A stretch of DNA of 64,000 nt from Azolla caroliniana (lineage: Eukaryota; Polypodiophyta), in contig JBHGNT010000008.1 of assembly GCA_043228905.1 (NCBI GenBank), forward strand, positions 5,704,001 to 5,768,000. The letters run 5' to 3'. The notes under the pieces are model-generated. The model did not search any database and was not told the DNA's origin. It worked only from the letters and a program-made list of their open reading frames with translations. Shown here one piece after another: positions 32,035 through 44,283 of the stretch; the first letter of the stretch is position 1, and each line of letters starts with the position of its first letter. Made by a program: the position numbers and the translations under genes.

Positions 32035-35000
32035 ATGACTATACCAACGCACGACCTGGTTACAGACCGAGCTCGACGCCTCGCCGAACGGCAAAGACGG
32101 CGTGAGACTTTCCAGCAAGCAGCGCACGAAATTCGCTCGGATCGTTTGTTCTCCAACGAGATCCGGAGAGTCGCGGAGGAATCTCTTCGGTTACAGCAAA
32201 CTCGCGACCAGGACGACGGAAGCGGTCTAAGTAGTCTCTGGGAAACCGAACGCCTCCTCGAAGCGCTGGCAAGCGGAGAAAACGAGGCAGAAGCCTTTTC
32301 AGCCTACGAATCGGATTCCGAAGGGGGATACAGCGTGCACACGAACTACCGGAGCAGCAACGATACCCCCGGCAGCCCGGAGGACGACGGGTCGAATACC
32401 GTGCCGACTCCAGAACCGGAACCGTTCGACCAGGGCTATCCGGAACCGCAAACGGAAGCCGTCAACCCACCAACACCGGAAGTGGAAGAAGCAAAGCCAC
32501 CGACACCAACGAAAGAGCCAGTGAAGGAACCGGAAGAAGAGCCGGTGAAGAAACCGGAAAAAGAACCGGAAAAAGAACCGGAAGTGGAACAGGAGAGAAA
32601 ACCGGAAAGATATCGACAAACGCCACTAAACCGCGGCCTAATACTGGACGACGACATGCCGTTCCAATACTCAAAGTATCGCGATGATCCGGACGCGGAA
32701 GCGCATGTTCATGCCTTTGAGCAGACATGGGAAGCAAATCACGCGTCCCAGCGATTGACACCGGAGGAAGAAGAACGCTCGAAGATAGCGGAATTCGGGG
32801 TCACGTTGGAAGGACCAGCGGCACGATGGCGGCGGACGCAGGACCCGGCAACCATCACAACCTTTGCAGAATTAAAAGCAAAATTCTTGCATTTTTTCCA
32901 CAAGGAGGTCGACCAGACGACGATAGTGGGCCTGTTTTATACGATCCGACAGGAGGCAGGGGAAAGCATTCCCCAATTCGTCATCCGTTTCCAACGAATG
33001 CATAGCCAGCTTGCCCGTGCACCCCCGGAGGAGGAATTACGGACGATATTTTTAAACACACTCCGGGAACCGTTACGCACGGTGTGTACGGTGATCGACT
33101 TTCGAGGAAGCACCATTGACCAGGTCATTGACCGGGTTAGAGAAATGGAAAAGTCAAGCTCATGGCTTACACTGGGAGCACTGCAACGGGCGTTACCCAC
33201 CGATGAAGATCTCCGGTTCCGGCAGGCAATTCAATGCACAATCTGCTTGAATGCCGGACACTCGGCAGTGGAGTGCACCATGCGAACCCAATGTGTGATT
33301 TGTCAATCCAAGAGTCATACAACGGACCGGTGCGAGTATAACCTGCTAAACCGACAAGCACCACCCGTCCGACGGATCGAGCCAAGAAGCAGCCGAGACG
33401 AAGATGAAGATCGTTGGCAAAGAATGAACCGGTACCGACCGGCACAGGATGTCCGGTACGGAGACAGACAAGAGAATGATGGCCGGTACGGGGATCGGCA
33501 TGATAACTACAACCGGTATGAGCGATCGGACCGTTATCGGGAGTCCAACAGACGACACGAGCAATACGACAGAGACCATTCCCCTGGTTACCGAAGGCAC
33601 CAGGAGGACTACGGCCGATTTTACGATCCACCACGACAGGACTACCGAAATAAAAATAAGAATAATAAGAAACGTAATTTCAAGAAAGGTGGTCACCCTA
33701 GGGACCCGGAACATGGAACCCCAAGGAGCCAACCGGCACAGAGCGCACCACTCACTACGGGACCGACTCCGGCTACCAGCAATGCTGAATCCAGCAATAC
33801 CCGTAAAGAGTACTGCTACTACTGCAGGCAGGAAGGCCACTACAGTAACCAGTGCCCGGCAAAGAGCTACGATAAACGACCAGCAGTTAATATGGTGGTT
33901 CCGGAAGTGGCGGATGTACAGCAAGTAACCACACGGTCGAAAGGCATGGCCAAAGAGTGGGAAACACAAGAGGCCATACGAAAACAGGCGACGGAATGGG
34001 TGAAGGAAGCCAATGAAAGGAACGTTGCGGACGCGGAACGGCAAAAGGCGAATACCATAGGGAGTGCCGGCGGTAGCCACGCAGAAAACGAGACATGGCA
34101 AGCACTGCAAGAATGTCAGGTCACGTTGCCATTAGGAAGACTCTTGCAGCTCGTGCCGCGATTTACGGAAGGACTAAAAACGTTCATGACAGACGGTATA
34201 GCCCCACCGGCACTAGTCCTCTTCTCGAATCCGGAGGAGGGACCGACGGTGGTGGACACTAGTAGTCCGGTGATTACAGCTATTGTCAAAGGGCACGAAC
34301 TTCCCGGCACAGTAATCGATGGAGGTTCCGGGGTGAACGTAATAAGCCTCCGCACGTGTGATGCCTTGGGTATACATGAATGGGAGCCATGTCCATTCTG
34401 GCTACGGATGGCGGATACGAGCTCTGTACGGCCGACGGGCTTAATACGGAAATTGGAAGTCACCATAGGAGGTCACACATTTCACATCTCGGCTGTAGTG
34501 CTGCAGCTACAGGCGCAAGGCGCATACCCACTGTTGATGGGCAGACCATGGTTGAAAACAGCACACATCAAGCAAAATTGGCGGAAAAATATGATTACCT
34601 TCCGGCGCGGAAAAGCCAAGGTCCGGGTACCGACACAACCACGGACGAGCAACGGTAAGGAATGCACACCGCTGTATGCGGAATGCGTGAACATGCTTGA
34701 AGGGTTGGCAGACGACGAAGAAGCCCAGTACTTGGAGGAACACCCGAAGATCGTACCACTCTTCGAGATTGACGTGGCTGAAGCCGTAGCACCATACTTG
34801 CCGCAGCGGGACGAAACCGAAGCCGAACCAGACAAAGATTCGATTCGGGAATTACGGCAAGCACAGGAAGCGTTGGAACGGGAAATGGTTGTTTCCCAAT
34901 GGGTAAAAACATCCCAGCTCGACGAAGTGAACCTAGGAAGCAAGGACGAATCAAAGCCGGTACACATCGCCAAAGAAATGAAGCCGGAAGATAAAGCGGC

Positions 35001-37881
35001 GATGATCAAACTTCTCACGGAGTTTCGCGACGTATTCGCCTGGTCATACGAAGACATGCGAGGGCTGGACCCTCAATTATATCAGCATCAGATCCACTTA
35101 GGCAAGGATGCGAAACCAGTGGCGCAAAGACGTTACCGAATGAACCCCAACTACGCTGCCAAAGTGAAGGAGGAAATCGACAAACTCCTAAGAGTGGGCT
35201 TCATCCGGCCGGTAAAGAAAGCGACGTGGCTGAGCCCCATCGTCGTCGTCCCAAAGAAGAACGGTAAAATCCGCGTGTGTGTAGATTACAGGAAACTAAA
35301 TGCAGCCACAATTACGGATGCATTCCCTCTTCCGTTCACGGATGGAGTACTGGATGCCATCGCCGGCCATGAAGTTTATAGCTTTTTAGACGGGTTCAGC
35401 GGATACAATCAAATCCGGATGCACCCTGACGACCAGGAGAAGACAGCGTTCGTAACCGAATGGGGAGTGTTTGTGGCCGTAGTAATGATGTTCGGACTAA
35501 AAACGGCACCAACAACTTTCCAGCGAATCATCATGGAGATCTTCGGCGAATACATTCCAGCCTTCATGCAGGTTTTCCTGGATGACTTTGCAGTCTATAG
35601 CCGGGAAAAAGACCATTTGCAGCACCTACGGTTATGCCTTGAAAAGTGTAGGTTATACCGGCTAAGCTTAAACCCAGCAAAATGCATCTTTGGGATTTCA
35701 AGTGGAATATTACTGGGACACATTGTAAGTAAGGAGGGCATTGCGGTCGACCCGGACAAAGTAAACGCGATACTAGGGGCACCGGCGCCGAAAACGGCCA
35801 AAGCACTAAGCCGATTCTTATGACAGATCCGGTGGCACAGCCGGATGCTCCGTCACTTGGCTGACTTGGCTACACCATTACACACCGCGGTACATCGGAC
35901 ACCGTTCCAATGGACGGATACGGAGGATAAGGCATACAATGCCCTAAAGGTACTTTTGTCGCAAGCACCCGTCGTGCAGCCTCCGGATTGGAGCAAGGAA
36001 TTTCATGTGTTCGTTGACGCTTCCGACATCGCTATCGGCAGCGCCTTAATGCAACTTACGGAGCCCAAATGGTACCGGCCGGTATATTACGCCAGCCGGA
36101 AGCTGTCCCAAGCGGAGAAGAACTATTCGACTACGGAACGGGAGGCCCTGGGCATGATCTACAGTGTCACAAAGTTTCGTCATTACCTATTGGGAAGGAA
36201 GTTCTCCTTTCATGTGGATCACTCGGCGCTCCTGTACTTAGTGTCCAAGGCATCCCTGACCGGTAAGTTGGCCCGTTGGACCTTGCTGTTGCAGGAGTTC
36301 GAATTCGAGATCTTCCACCGGCCCGGTATCCAGCATGCCGTAGCAGACTACCTGAGCCGGTTAGAGTCCGGAGAATCAGGCGACGGAGTATCGGATGAAT
36401 TCCCGGACGCAGAGTTATTCCGTATCACCCCGGAAATGGCAGCGGACGACACGGTGGCATCAGAAGATAGGTGGCTGACAAACATGCACCAGTTCCTAAG
36501 TACGGGCCTGCCACCGGAGGAAATGAACCGGGACGAGAGGAAACGACTGGCGGTGCAGAGCCGCAATTTCTGTCTGTTACGGGACACTCTCTACCACAAG
36601 GGAGCAGATGGAATATGGAGACGGGCAGTCCGTAGTGACGAGAAACAAGTAATCTTACGGGAAGCACACTGTGGGGTTGCCGGAGGACACTATGCCGGGG
36701 AAGCGACGGCAAGGAAAGTATGGCAGAGCGGCTTATGGTGGCCCACGACGTTAAAAGACGCCGTCAAGTATGCTAAGGAATGTGACCTATGCCAACGAAT
36801 GGGCCAGCCTACGAAGCAAGCACGGATGCCACACCAACCGGTACTTCCACTAGAGCCATTCCAGAAGTGAGGGTTGGATTTTGTCGGACCGTTCAAGCCA
36901 CCGGCAATGAGAACAGGTAATCGTTATGTCATCGTGGCAACAGATTATTGCACTAAATGGGTGGAGGCTAAGGCCTTGAGAGACAACACCGCGTCATCCA
37001 CAGCAAAATTCCTGTACGAGAACATTTGGTGCCGATATGGATGTCCGATTGAATTAATCAGTGACCAAGGAGGGCACTTCCTCGGCCAGGTAGTTGAAAG
37101 CTTAACAACGTTCTATGCCGTGGTCCATAAACGGAGCACACCGTACTACCCACAAGCAAACGGGTTAGCAGAGTCAACCAACAAAACGCTCCAGAACATT
37201 CTCCGCAAAATCGTCAATGAAAACCGGACGGACTGGGATACAAAGCTCCATAGCGCACTATGGGCGTACCGAACGGCATACAAAACAAGTATCCGGACAA
37301 CGCCGTTCCGGTTAGCGTTCGGCTTAGAGGCGGTCATGCCGGTGGAATTTCAGGTACCAAGCTTACGGATCCAACTACGGGAACGGCTGAATGAAAAGGA
37401 GTCGGAGGAAATGCGGCTAGCAGCACTATGCGAACTGGAGGAGCAACGGCTGGCCAGCATCCTACACATGGAACTGGAGCAACGACGACGGAAAGCGTTC
37501 GTTGACCGTCACCGGAAAGGTAATGAGAAAATGTTCGAAATCGGAAAGCCGGTGCTAGTATTCCAAACGAGGATGGGCAAGATGCCGGGTAAACTCCGGT
37601 TTAGATGGACAGGCCCGTATTGGCTGACACGGGAATACAACGGGTCCTATTAGTTAGGGACACTTGCCGGTGAAGTGCTAGGCAAGTGGGTCAACGGATT
37701 TAGACTAAAGCCCTATAAAGGACCAATGCCAAGTAACTCGTTTATGCAGCCCACCGGCACTATACCGGGAACGGTACGGATGGAAGAAAAAGACGACGGG
37801 GAACCCGTAGCAGAGGCGAAGGAAGACACGGCAACCCGTAAGGAAAACGGTAAGGGTCCGAAGGGACCTACGGATGTGTAA
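32035..37881 (+). pseudogene. Gypsy A gag-pol polyprotein, three in-frame stops
   Basis: One frame of 1,948 codons. The start at 32035 follows an overlapping ATG at 32031 in another frame. Residues 1-200: acidic, Pro/Glu-rich N-terminus. About 205-380: gag core (PFQYSKYRDDPDAEAHVHAF, then AAKFL-like and TIRQEAGESIPQFVIRF). Knuckles begin at residues 401 (CTICLNAGHSAVEC), about 419 (CVICQSKSHTTDRC) and 594 (CYYCRQEGHYSNQC). Protease VIDGGSGVNVIS is at 760. RT has PIVVVPKKNGKIRVCVDYR and catalytic FLDD at 1181-1184. RNase H: FVDASDIAIGSAL (36010) and TEREALGMIYSVTKFRHYL. Integrase: H/C finger 36665-36805, DFVGPF, SDQGGHF and AESTNKTL. Stops are TGA 35821, TGA 36868 and TAG 37651; all other codons stay open. 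Making gag and pol as one frame is common in this group. Confidence 0.93.
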
Positions 37882-38261
37882 GATCACATACCGTCATTAA
37901 AACGAAAAAGAAAAAAAAAAAAAAAAAAAAAAAAACATTAAAAATCGAGGTATGAACGGACGTGAAAGCAAGGAGCGAAAAGGTACGTAGTGGGCATTTA
38001 ACAGCCGCCACGTTACTTAATACTAAATTAGTACACGACGTGCGCATGCTCGGAAAAGGCGCCAAGACGCACAGAGAAAAAGCAGAACGCATGGAGACCT
38101 TTTCATTTCACGAGCCGAGAAGCACAAAAGCACCAAGGCAGTTGAAGCTTATCAGACGCGAACCTGCACTCAGAGAACCCCCACGTTCGGAACACTCTCT
38201 CTCTCGCTCTCACTCTCATCACCACTCTACCTCGCCATCTTTCCTCGACCTCGAAGCAGAC
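37882..38261 (+). other. Spacer between gypsy A pol and ORF3, with poly(A)
   Basis: Contains 25 consecutive A at 37911-37935, about 30 bases after the pol stop, then a possible alternative upstream start for ORF3 at 37962 (100 extra codons, basic). A CT-rich stretch precedes the start at 38262. No other coding signal. Confidence 0.6.
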
Positions 38262-40931
38262 ATGGACCCACAAACGCTGTCGGAAGCGGCCAGGAAATGG
38301 CTCAGGCAACACGGACTGGATGGGTTCTTGACCATCATGGAGGCACCACCGCACAAAGAAGCCGACCGGGTCATCAAGGAGCTCGACACAGAAGTCATCA
38401 CCGAGGAAGCGATCCGTGCGCTAACAGGCCTTCCGGAGGGAGGTATTTTTCAGATCGATAACCCAACCTCGGAGCAACTCATCCGATATTTCGGTGAGTA
38501 CTCTCTAGCCGGCAAAGGCTATCGAACGCAGGGCGGCAAAGATCCGCTATTCAGGGAGATAGCTCGAGTGCTCCATGAGTACGGCCACGTGTACCCCCGA
38601 CCCCCTGTCATGCCAAAAAATCGGGCAGGGATGATCATAGCCACCTATGAAGGGATCAAGGTGGATTGGCCGGTGTTGATTGTAGACGGTTTGTGCGCGG
38701 CAATTGACACGGTACGAGGAAAGGACGGCAAGGAGGGCCGGAAGCTGTGGCATGCCGTAGCTTAGTGGATAACATTGCTCGCGCCGCCGATCAAGACCGT
38801 TCAGCCAAAGAAGCGGCCAAGATTATCGGAAGGAAGCACCTCGAAGCCCGCGTCCAAACGACAGCAGCTGCTGGCGTCGAAGGCGACGAAAGGGAAGAAA
38901 CGGCTCCCAGAACTGGAGGAGGTGTCACCGGTCCTACCCGTTAAGATAACCATACGGCGACCGGGACAGAAGGAACCGGAACCCTTGACGGCACAGATAC
39001 ATGCCGTTACCCAGGAAGAGGAAACGGAGGAGCCAGTAGAGCACCTCCAACGACGGTCAAGAAGTAGGACCGCCGGGACAGCGGGGGAGCGTTCGGACCC
39101 GCAAAAGGAAGAAACGCCCCCAACTCAACCTGAGCAAACCGCAAGGGAGGAACCGGAACTGGTGCGTATAGAACCGGCCTTGTCGACTTCTATACAAGAA
39201 GTCATTCCAACGGCTCCGGAGACGGCGAGAACTGGAACTCAACAGCCAGCGAGCCCAGCCAGCACACACAGCGGCCGAGGAGTAGAACCAGAACGGCAGA
39301 TACAGGCACTCAGGCCAGACAATTCCACAGTGAACGAGCCGACCCGACCAGTACAGCAGCAAGGCACCAGTAGCATGTGGCTACAATGGGTAGGCGAGCA
39401 GATCGCCGGAGCGGTTGAGTACATAGAGGCGGAGGAGAGAGCGCACCACGAACGGTTGCTCGTCACAACCGTAGATCTAGAGACAGCCCGGTCCAGAATC
39501 CGGAGCCTTGAACAAGACTTGGACAGGGTCACAAGGGAAATGGCTCAATTGGCTTTGACAACACAAGTCCAAGCACCGGTGACTCCGGGCAATGTACAGA
39601 ATAAAGCGTCAGATCAACCTGTACATAGCAATCAGACCCCGGCAACGGAAACCGTTCCGGAGAGAAATGCAGCACAAGCCCAAGAGCTTGCGAACTTAAA
39701 GGATGAGCTAGCTGCCCAAGAAGCGTTGAGGAGCCACGAAAGAGAGTTGAAGACGGTAGCGGAGGCAGAACTCAAAAAGACTGCTGAGAATCTACACTGG
39801 GCCGAGGAGAGCTTACGAAAAGGCCACCAAGCGTACGACCGGCTCAAGGAGGAGAAGGAGAAAATGCTGCAAGAGAAGGACAGGCTCCGGAGAAACGCCG
39901 AAACAGAAGTAGAGCGCCTGAAAGAGGAACTCCGGCAGCTAAAGGACCGGGAGGACCGGAACCATCGCCAGATCAATGGCAAGCTCAAACAAAAAACGGA
40001 GGAATTTGAGCACTTGCACCGGGAGTATAAACGGTTGCAAACGGAGCACAAGGAACGGACGGATGAGCTCCGGCAAGCAGTTGATCGGACCGCAACGGCA
40101 TACGCTAATGAACAAGCGGAAACCAAAAGACGGTTGGAAGAGGCGGAGAAGGTTCGGACAGAGCTCCTCAGGCAACAGCGGGCGGAAAGAGAAAGAGCGG
40201 CGGAGGTACTGCAGAGGCTACAAACAACATATCAAGGGCAGCTGACGCGCTACAGAGAGCAGGCGGAGGATACGGCTAATCTCATCAAGCAGTTGAAGGA
40301 GGAACGACAAGTTGTGGAAAGTAGAGCGCAAATGGGAGCAAGTCGCATCCAGGATATCATGCGGGCCTGGTTGAACCAGACCAAGAGCTTGATTGACAAC
40401 GGTTCCGTCAAATGGTGGACCAAGTGGGCCCCGAACGCGGCGGAACTCCAATTGCTCCGGGCCGACGTAGAGAACCGGCGGAAGGAGGGAGATGATTGCT
40501 ATATGCAGACTTCCGAAGACTTCACCGGCATAAGAGATGAGCTGGCCGAAGACTTTCAAGCCTTCGCAGAGGACCAACTAGGGCAAGTCCGGCAACTTGT
40601 AGCTCAGTTGGACGACGACAGGCTGGAGGCGCAGATCCAATTTGAAAGCTACGAGAGGTCCCGGATCCGGGAAGAGAAAGCACGAGAACCAGTAACGGTC
40701 AACCTCAGTGATGAGGAACCGTTACTAGAAGGAGACCGGACCGGAAGCAGTCAAACGGGGATGCCGGAGTCAGAGAAACAAACGGAGCAGCCGCCTATAG
40801 AGCAGCCGGAGCAGTCTCAGTCCCAACCGCAACCACAGCAGCAGCAGCAAGCACAACCGCAACAACCGCAACCGGAAGAACAATTGGAAACTCTGGAACA
40901 AAGTATTTTGGACAATTTGGGTGAACAATGA
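38262..40931 (+). pseudogene. Gypsy A ORF3, long coiled-coil protein of unknown function
   Basis: One frame of 890 codons including its stop (MDPQTLSEAARKWLRQHGLD), broken only by a TAG at 38763-38765; it ends at TGA 40929. Residues 1-167: a compact domain with ITEEAIRALTGLPEGG and DPLFREIARVLHEYGHVYPR, not recognised. Next a basic segment (KKRPRLSEGS, then KATKGKKRLPELEE) that could be a nuclear localisation signal, an acidic/Pro-rich stretch, then about 300 residues of heptad-rich coiled coil (ELKKTAENLHWAEESLRKG, then EVERLKEELRQLKDRED) at about 39660-40340, a Trp-rich patch KWWTKWAPN, and a Gln/Pro tail. No signal peptide or membrane segment was seen, so it is not an envelope protein although it sits in that position. 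It could be a gag-like accessory factor or a captured host gene. Confidence 0.8.
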
Positions 40932-40983
40932 AGGGGCCGAGAAGGGTTCGACGTACAAGGTACTATCCCACGGGCGTGCCATG

Positions 40984-41402
40984 TGTTACCGGCCGGCAAG
41001 GAGTCCAAAATACGGAGTGAAGGAATTAATTAAGTATGGTTGTAAATAAGCATAGTATGGACGGAAGGACTGGAAACGGTATGCCGTTCCAGATCCGGAC
41101 GGATTCCGAATAGGTGCGATAGGCACCGTTTTGTACTACGGGCCGGAAACCTATTTAAAGGCCCGGACCCCATTGTAATCGCAGCGGATAATTAATAGAG
41201 CGTATGGTGTTTATACTTCTGTGTTGATTTCCGTTCTGTAATTACTGTTATATCTTACGCGTGTAATTAACAAAAGCGCTCTAATCGTGTAACCTACTTA
41301 AGTCGGTGTAATCGTTGAGTCATAATCCTATGCGGTAATCACCCTTTGGTGAAGTGTCTCCGTGACACCTTGTGTTAGGCCTTGTCCGGTCAGAGAACAA
41401 CA
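40984..41402 (+). repeat. Gypsy A 3' LTR
   Basis: Same length and ends as the 5' LTR. Differences seen: GGACGGAC/GGAAGGAC, GATCCC/GATTCC and TGCCGT/TGCGGT. Confidence 0.95.
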
Positions 41403-42092
41403 CTAGACGTGAAGACGGCATTCCTTCACGGTGACCTCGAAGAGGAGATCTATATGCAGCAACCGGAAGGATTCGTGGAGAAAGGGAAGGAGCACCTGGT
41501 ATGCCGGTTGAAGAATAGCCTGTACGGACTGAAGCAGGCTCCCCGACAATGGTACCGAAAGTTTGACTCCTTCATAACCAATCAAGGGTATCACAAGACG
41601 CAAGCCGATCACTGTGTGTTTGTGAAAAAGTTTGAAGCAGGCGACTTCCTGATACTCCTTCTGTACGTGGACGACATGTTGATCGTCGGACGGGACCAAG
41701 CCAAAATACGGATGCTGAAGAAGGCTCTCAACCGGACCTTCTCAATGAAAGACTTGGGTCTGGCAAGACAGATGTTGGGGATGCATATCATCCGGAACCG
41801 GCCAACGAAGCAACTGTGGCTGTCACAGGAGAAATACGTGATAAAGGTGCTTCAACGGTTCAACATGTTAGAAGCGAAACCGGTCGGATCAACACTCCCA
41901 GCAAACTGCAAATTATCCGGTAAGCAAAGCCCAAAGACGAAAGCAGAGAAGGCTGATATGATGAAGGTTCCATATGCCTCTGCCGTCGGGAGCTTAATGT
42001 ACGCAATGGTGTGTACTCGACCAGATATAGGATACGCAGTCGGAGTGGTGATCCGGTTCATGAGCAATCCCGGCAAGGAGCACTGGAACGCG
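41403..42092 (+). pseudogene. Copia E RT, middle and end
   Basis: Continues the RT interrupted at 31562. It reads LDVKTAFLHGDLEEEIYMQQ, LYGLKQAPRQWYRKF and the catalytic YVDDMLIVG at about 41662-41690, then MKDLGLARQMLGMHIIR and VGSLMYAMVCTRPDIGYAVG. It is open across the piece until KEHWNAV, where the solo LTR at 42098 interrupts it. Confidence 0.92.
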
Positions 42093-42097
42093 GTCTA

Positions 42098-42989
42098 TGA
42101 CGGGAACTGGTCGTTCCTTATGCGCAACGCTCGGCCACAAACGAGCTTAGAATGATACACAGAAAACAGGAAATAGAACATGACGCAAAGAAGAGGAAGA
42201 TACACAGGAGGTTTACGTGGAAAACCCCAAACTAGGGGAAAAAACCACGGCAGCCCACAGGCTGCAAACTATCACTATGTAAGAATGTACAAAATAGTGA
42301 GTTCACGGAGGCAACGACCTCGGACTCACAATCTTCGCCACAGGCGGCAGTTACAACAGAGGCAGCGACCTCTTTCTCTCTCTCTCTCTATACAACGTTA
42401 CGTACTCACTCTTCTTCTTGCACCAACAAAAAGAATCACAACAACAACTCTATACACATATTTGCCCTAAGTCATATTTATACTAATATGACTTTTCGGC
42501 TATTTACAAATATAGCCACAATGGGCTCTCAGAAAACATATTTACGAATATGTCTCTTCCTCCGGTTCTCACCGGGTCTGCGTCCTCCGGCTCTCCGTTG
42601 CCGGGTACTCCTCATCCGGTTCACACCGGGTCTGCACTATCCGGCTCTCCGTAGCCCGGTACTCCTCATCCGGTCTTCACCGGGTCTGCATCATCCGGCT
42701 CTCTGTAGTCGGGTACTCCTCATCCGGTCTTCAACAGGTCTGCATCATCCGGCTCTCCGTAGCCGGGTACTCCTCATCCGGTTCACACCGGGTCTGCATC
42801 ATCCGACTCTCCGTAGCCGGGTACTCCTCATCCGGTTCACACCGGGTCTGCACCATCAGGCTCTCCGTAGCCAGGTACTCCTCATCCGGTCTTCACCTCA
42901 TACAGTCTTCACCTCATCCGGTCTTCACCGAGTTTGTTCATCGGCACTGTTCTTCTCCCTTCCCATCCGGAGGGACCTGTCTCCCAACA
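42098..42989 (-). mobile_element. Solo LTR (copia) inside copia E
   Basis: TGACGGGAACTGG to CTCCCAACA in plus orientation, flanked by GTCTA (42093-42097) and GTCCA (42990-42994), a duplication with one mismatch. The E reading frame resumes exactly after it. It is related to alpha and carries a 54-bp-period minisatellite at about 42560-42900 with roughly six units against about 37 in alpha. Confidence 0.88.
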
Positions 42990-43535
42990 GTCCAATGGAT
43001 ACTCCGATACTTGAAGGGCACTTCGAATATGTGTCTCCGATTCGGCTCCGAAAAACCTCAACTTGACGGTTTTACCGATTCGGACATGTCGGCTGATGTG
43101 GACACCAGCCGGTCTACATCCGGGTATGTTATGACATATGCAGGGGGAGTTGTTTCGTGGTAGTCGAGGCTGCAGAAGACAGTTGCGTTGTCAACCACGG
43201 AGGCGGAGTACATGGCGGCTGTGGAAGCCGGCAAGGAAATATTATGGATGAAGGACTTCATCGGAGAGCTCCGAATCCGGCAAGATGAATACCGGCTCTA
43301 TTGCGATAGTCAAAGTGCCATCCACCTTGCAAAGAATGCGGCCTACCATTCCCGGACGAAGCATATCCAGTGAAGGTATCACTGGATCCAGGAAAGAGTA
43401 GATGACCAGGAGTTCGCGTTGACGAAGATCCACACAGCCGAGAACGGGTCAGATATGCTCACCAAAGTACTGACACCTGACAAGCTGGATGCATGTCGGA
43501 AGCGGGTTGGACTAGTAAGACACCCCATGCCGGAG
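42990..43535 (+). pseudogene. Copia E RNase H
   Basis: Reads WILRYLKGTSNMCLRFG, then DTSRSTSGYVMTYAGGVVSW, LSTTEAEYMAAVEAGKEILW, LYCDSQSAIHLAKNAAYHSR and SDMLTKVLT, the end of copia Pol. In-frame TAG codons near 43162 and a TGA near 43372 inactivate it. A purine-rich GGAGTGAAGGCAGACTT precedes the 3' LTR. Confidence 0.9.
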
Positions 43536-43548
43536 TGAAGGCAGACTT

Positions 43549-44278
43549 TGTTAGGAAACAGGTCCCTCCGGATGAGGAGTACCCGGCTACGGATCACCCG
43601 GTGAGAACCGGATGAGTACCCGGCTATGGATGACCCGGTGAGAACCGGATGATGAGGACCCGGTGAGAACCGGATGAGGAGTACCCGGTTACGGATTACA
43701 CGGTGAGAACCGGATGATGAAGACCCGGTGAGAACCAGATGAGGAGTACCCGGCTACGGATGACCTGGTGAGAACCGGATGATGAGTGCCCGGCAAGCCC
43801 CAGATGATGCAGGCCCGGTGAAGAGTGATCATCGGATGAAGGGACATATTTGTAAATATGTTTCTGAGAGTCCATCGGGGCTATATTTGTAAATAGCCAA
43901 AAAGTCATATTAGTATAGCGGGGTGTTGTCATTCTTGTTGGCGCAAGATTAGAGCGCAACAGTGTAGAGAGAGAGAGAGAGAGAGAGAGAAAGAAACTAA
44001 GAGGTCGTTGCCTCTGTTGTAACCGCCGCCTGTGGCGAAGATTGTGAGCACGAGGTCGTTGCCTCCATGAGCTCACTGTTGTAATCTTTGTGATATAGTG
44101 ATAGTTCGCAGTCTGTGGGCTGCCGTGGTTTTTTCCCTTGTTTGGGTTTTCCACGTAAACATCCTGTGTACTCTTTTCTCTCCTCTGTGTCGTGCATTCA
44201 TTATCCGTTTTTTCTTGTGTTTCGATTTTAGACTCGGTTGTGGCCGAGTGTGTTAGAAGGGAGCGTGCATTCCTGTCA
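43549..44278 (+). repeat. Copia E 3' LTR
   Basis: 730 bp against 586 bp for the 5' LTR. Most of the difference is a longer CCCGGTGAGAACCGGATGA minisatellite at 43565-43800. A 26-bp block containing TATAAATATGAC near the promoter is deleted at about 43917. Confidence 0.93.
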
Positions 44279-44283
44279 TCTAG

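Larger units (their letters stand above)
31563..41402 (+). mobile_element. Gypsy A, young Tat-like Ty3/gypsy element with extra ORF
   Basis: 9,840 bp with 419-bp LTRs at 31563-31981 and 40984-41402, TGTTACC to AACAACA, and a perfect CTAGA duplication (31558-31562 and 41403-41407) in copia E. The LTRs differ at about three positions by eye. Order: 53-bp leader, one gag-pol frame (32035-37881), a spacer with poly(A), then a second coding region (38262-40931) before the 3' LTR. The DGGSG protease, FLDD RT and position of the extra ORF suggest the Tat group. I see no long purine run directly against the 3' LTR; the nearest is GAAGGGGCCGAGAAGGG at 40930-40946. Confidence 0.95.
26198..44278 (+). 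mobile_element. Copia E, carrying three later insertions
   Basis: Plus-strand Ty1/copia element with LTRs at 26198-26783 and 43549-44278, and a perfect TCTAG duplication (26193-26197 and 44279-44283) in B2. Its own pieces are 26198-27258, 29194-31562, 41403-42092 and 42990-44278, about 5.4 kb, normal for copia. Insertions are the gene-fragment segment, gypsy A and a solo LTR. It shares its coding family with G. Confidence 0.93.

Noticed and set aside
37962-38261. Start of ORF3 at 37962 instead of 38262
   Set aside because: It stays open, but the added 100 codons are low-complexity basic and Ser/His-rich sequence; 38262 begins the compact domain. Kept only as an alternative.
38262-40931. Envelope gene of element A
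   Set aside because: The position fits, but no signal peptide, membrane segment or glycoprotein-like Cys pattern is present; the protein is mainly coiled coil.
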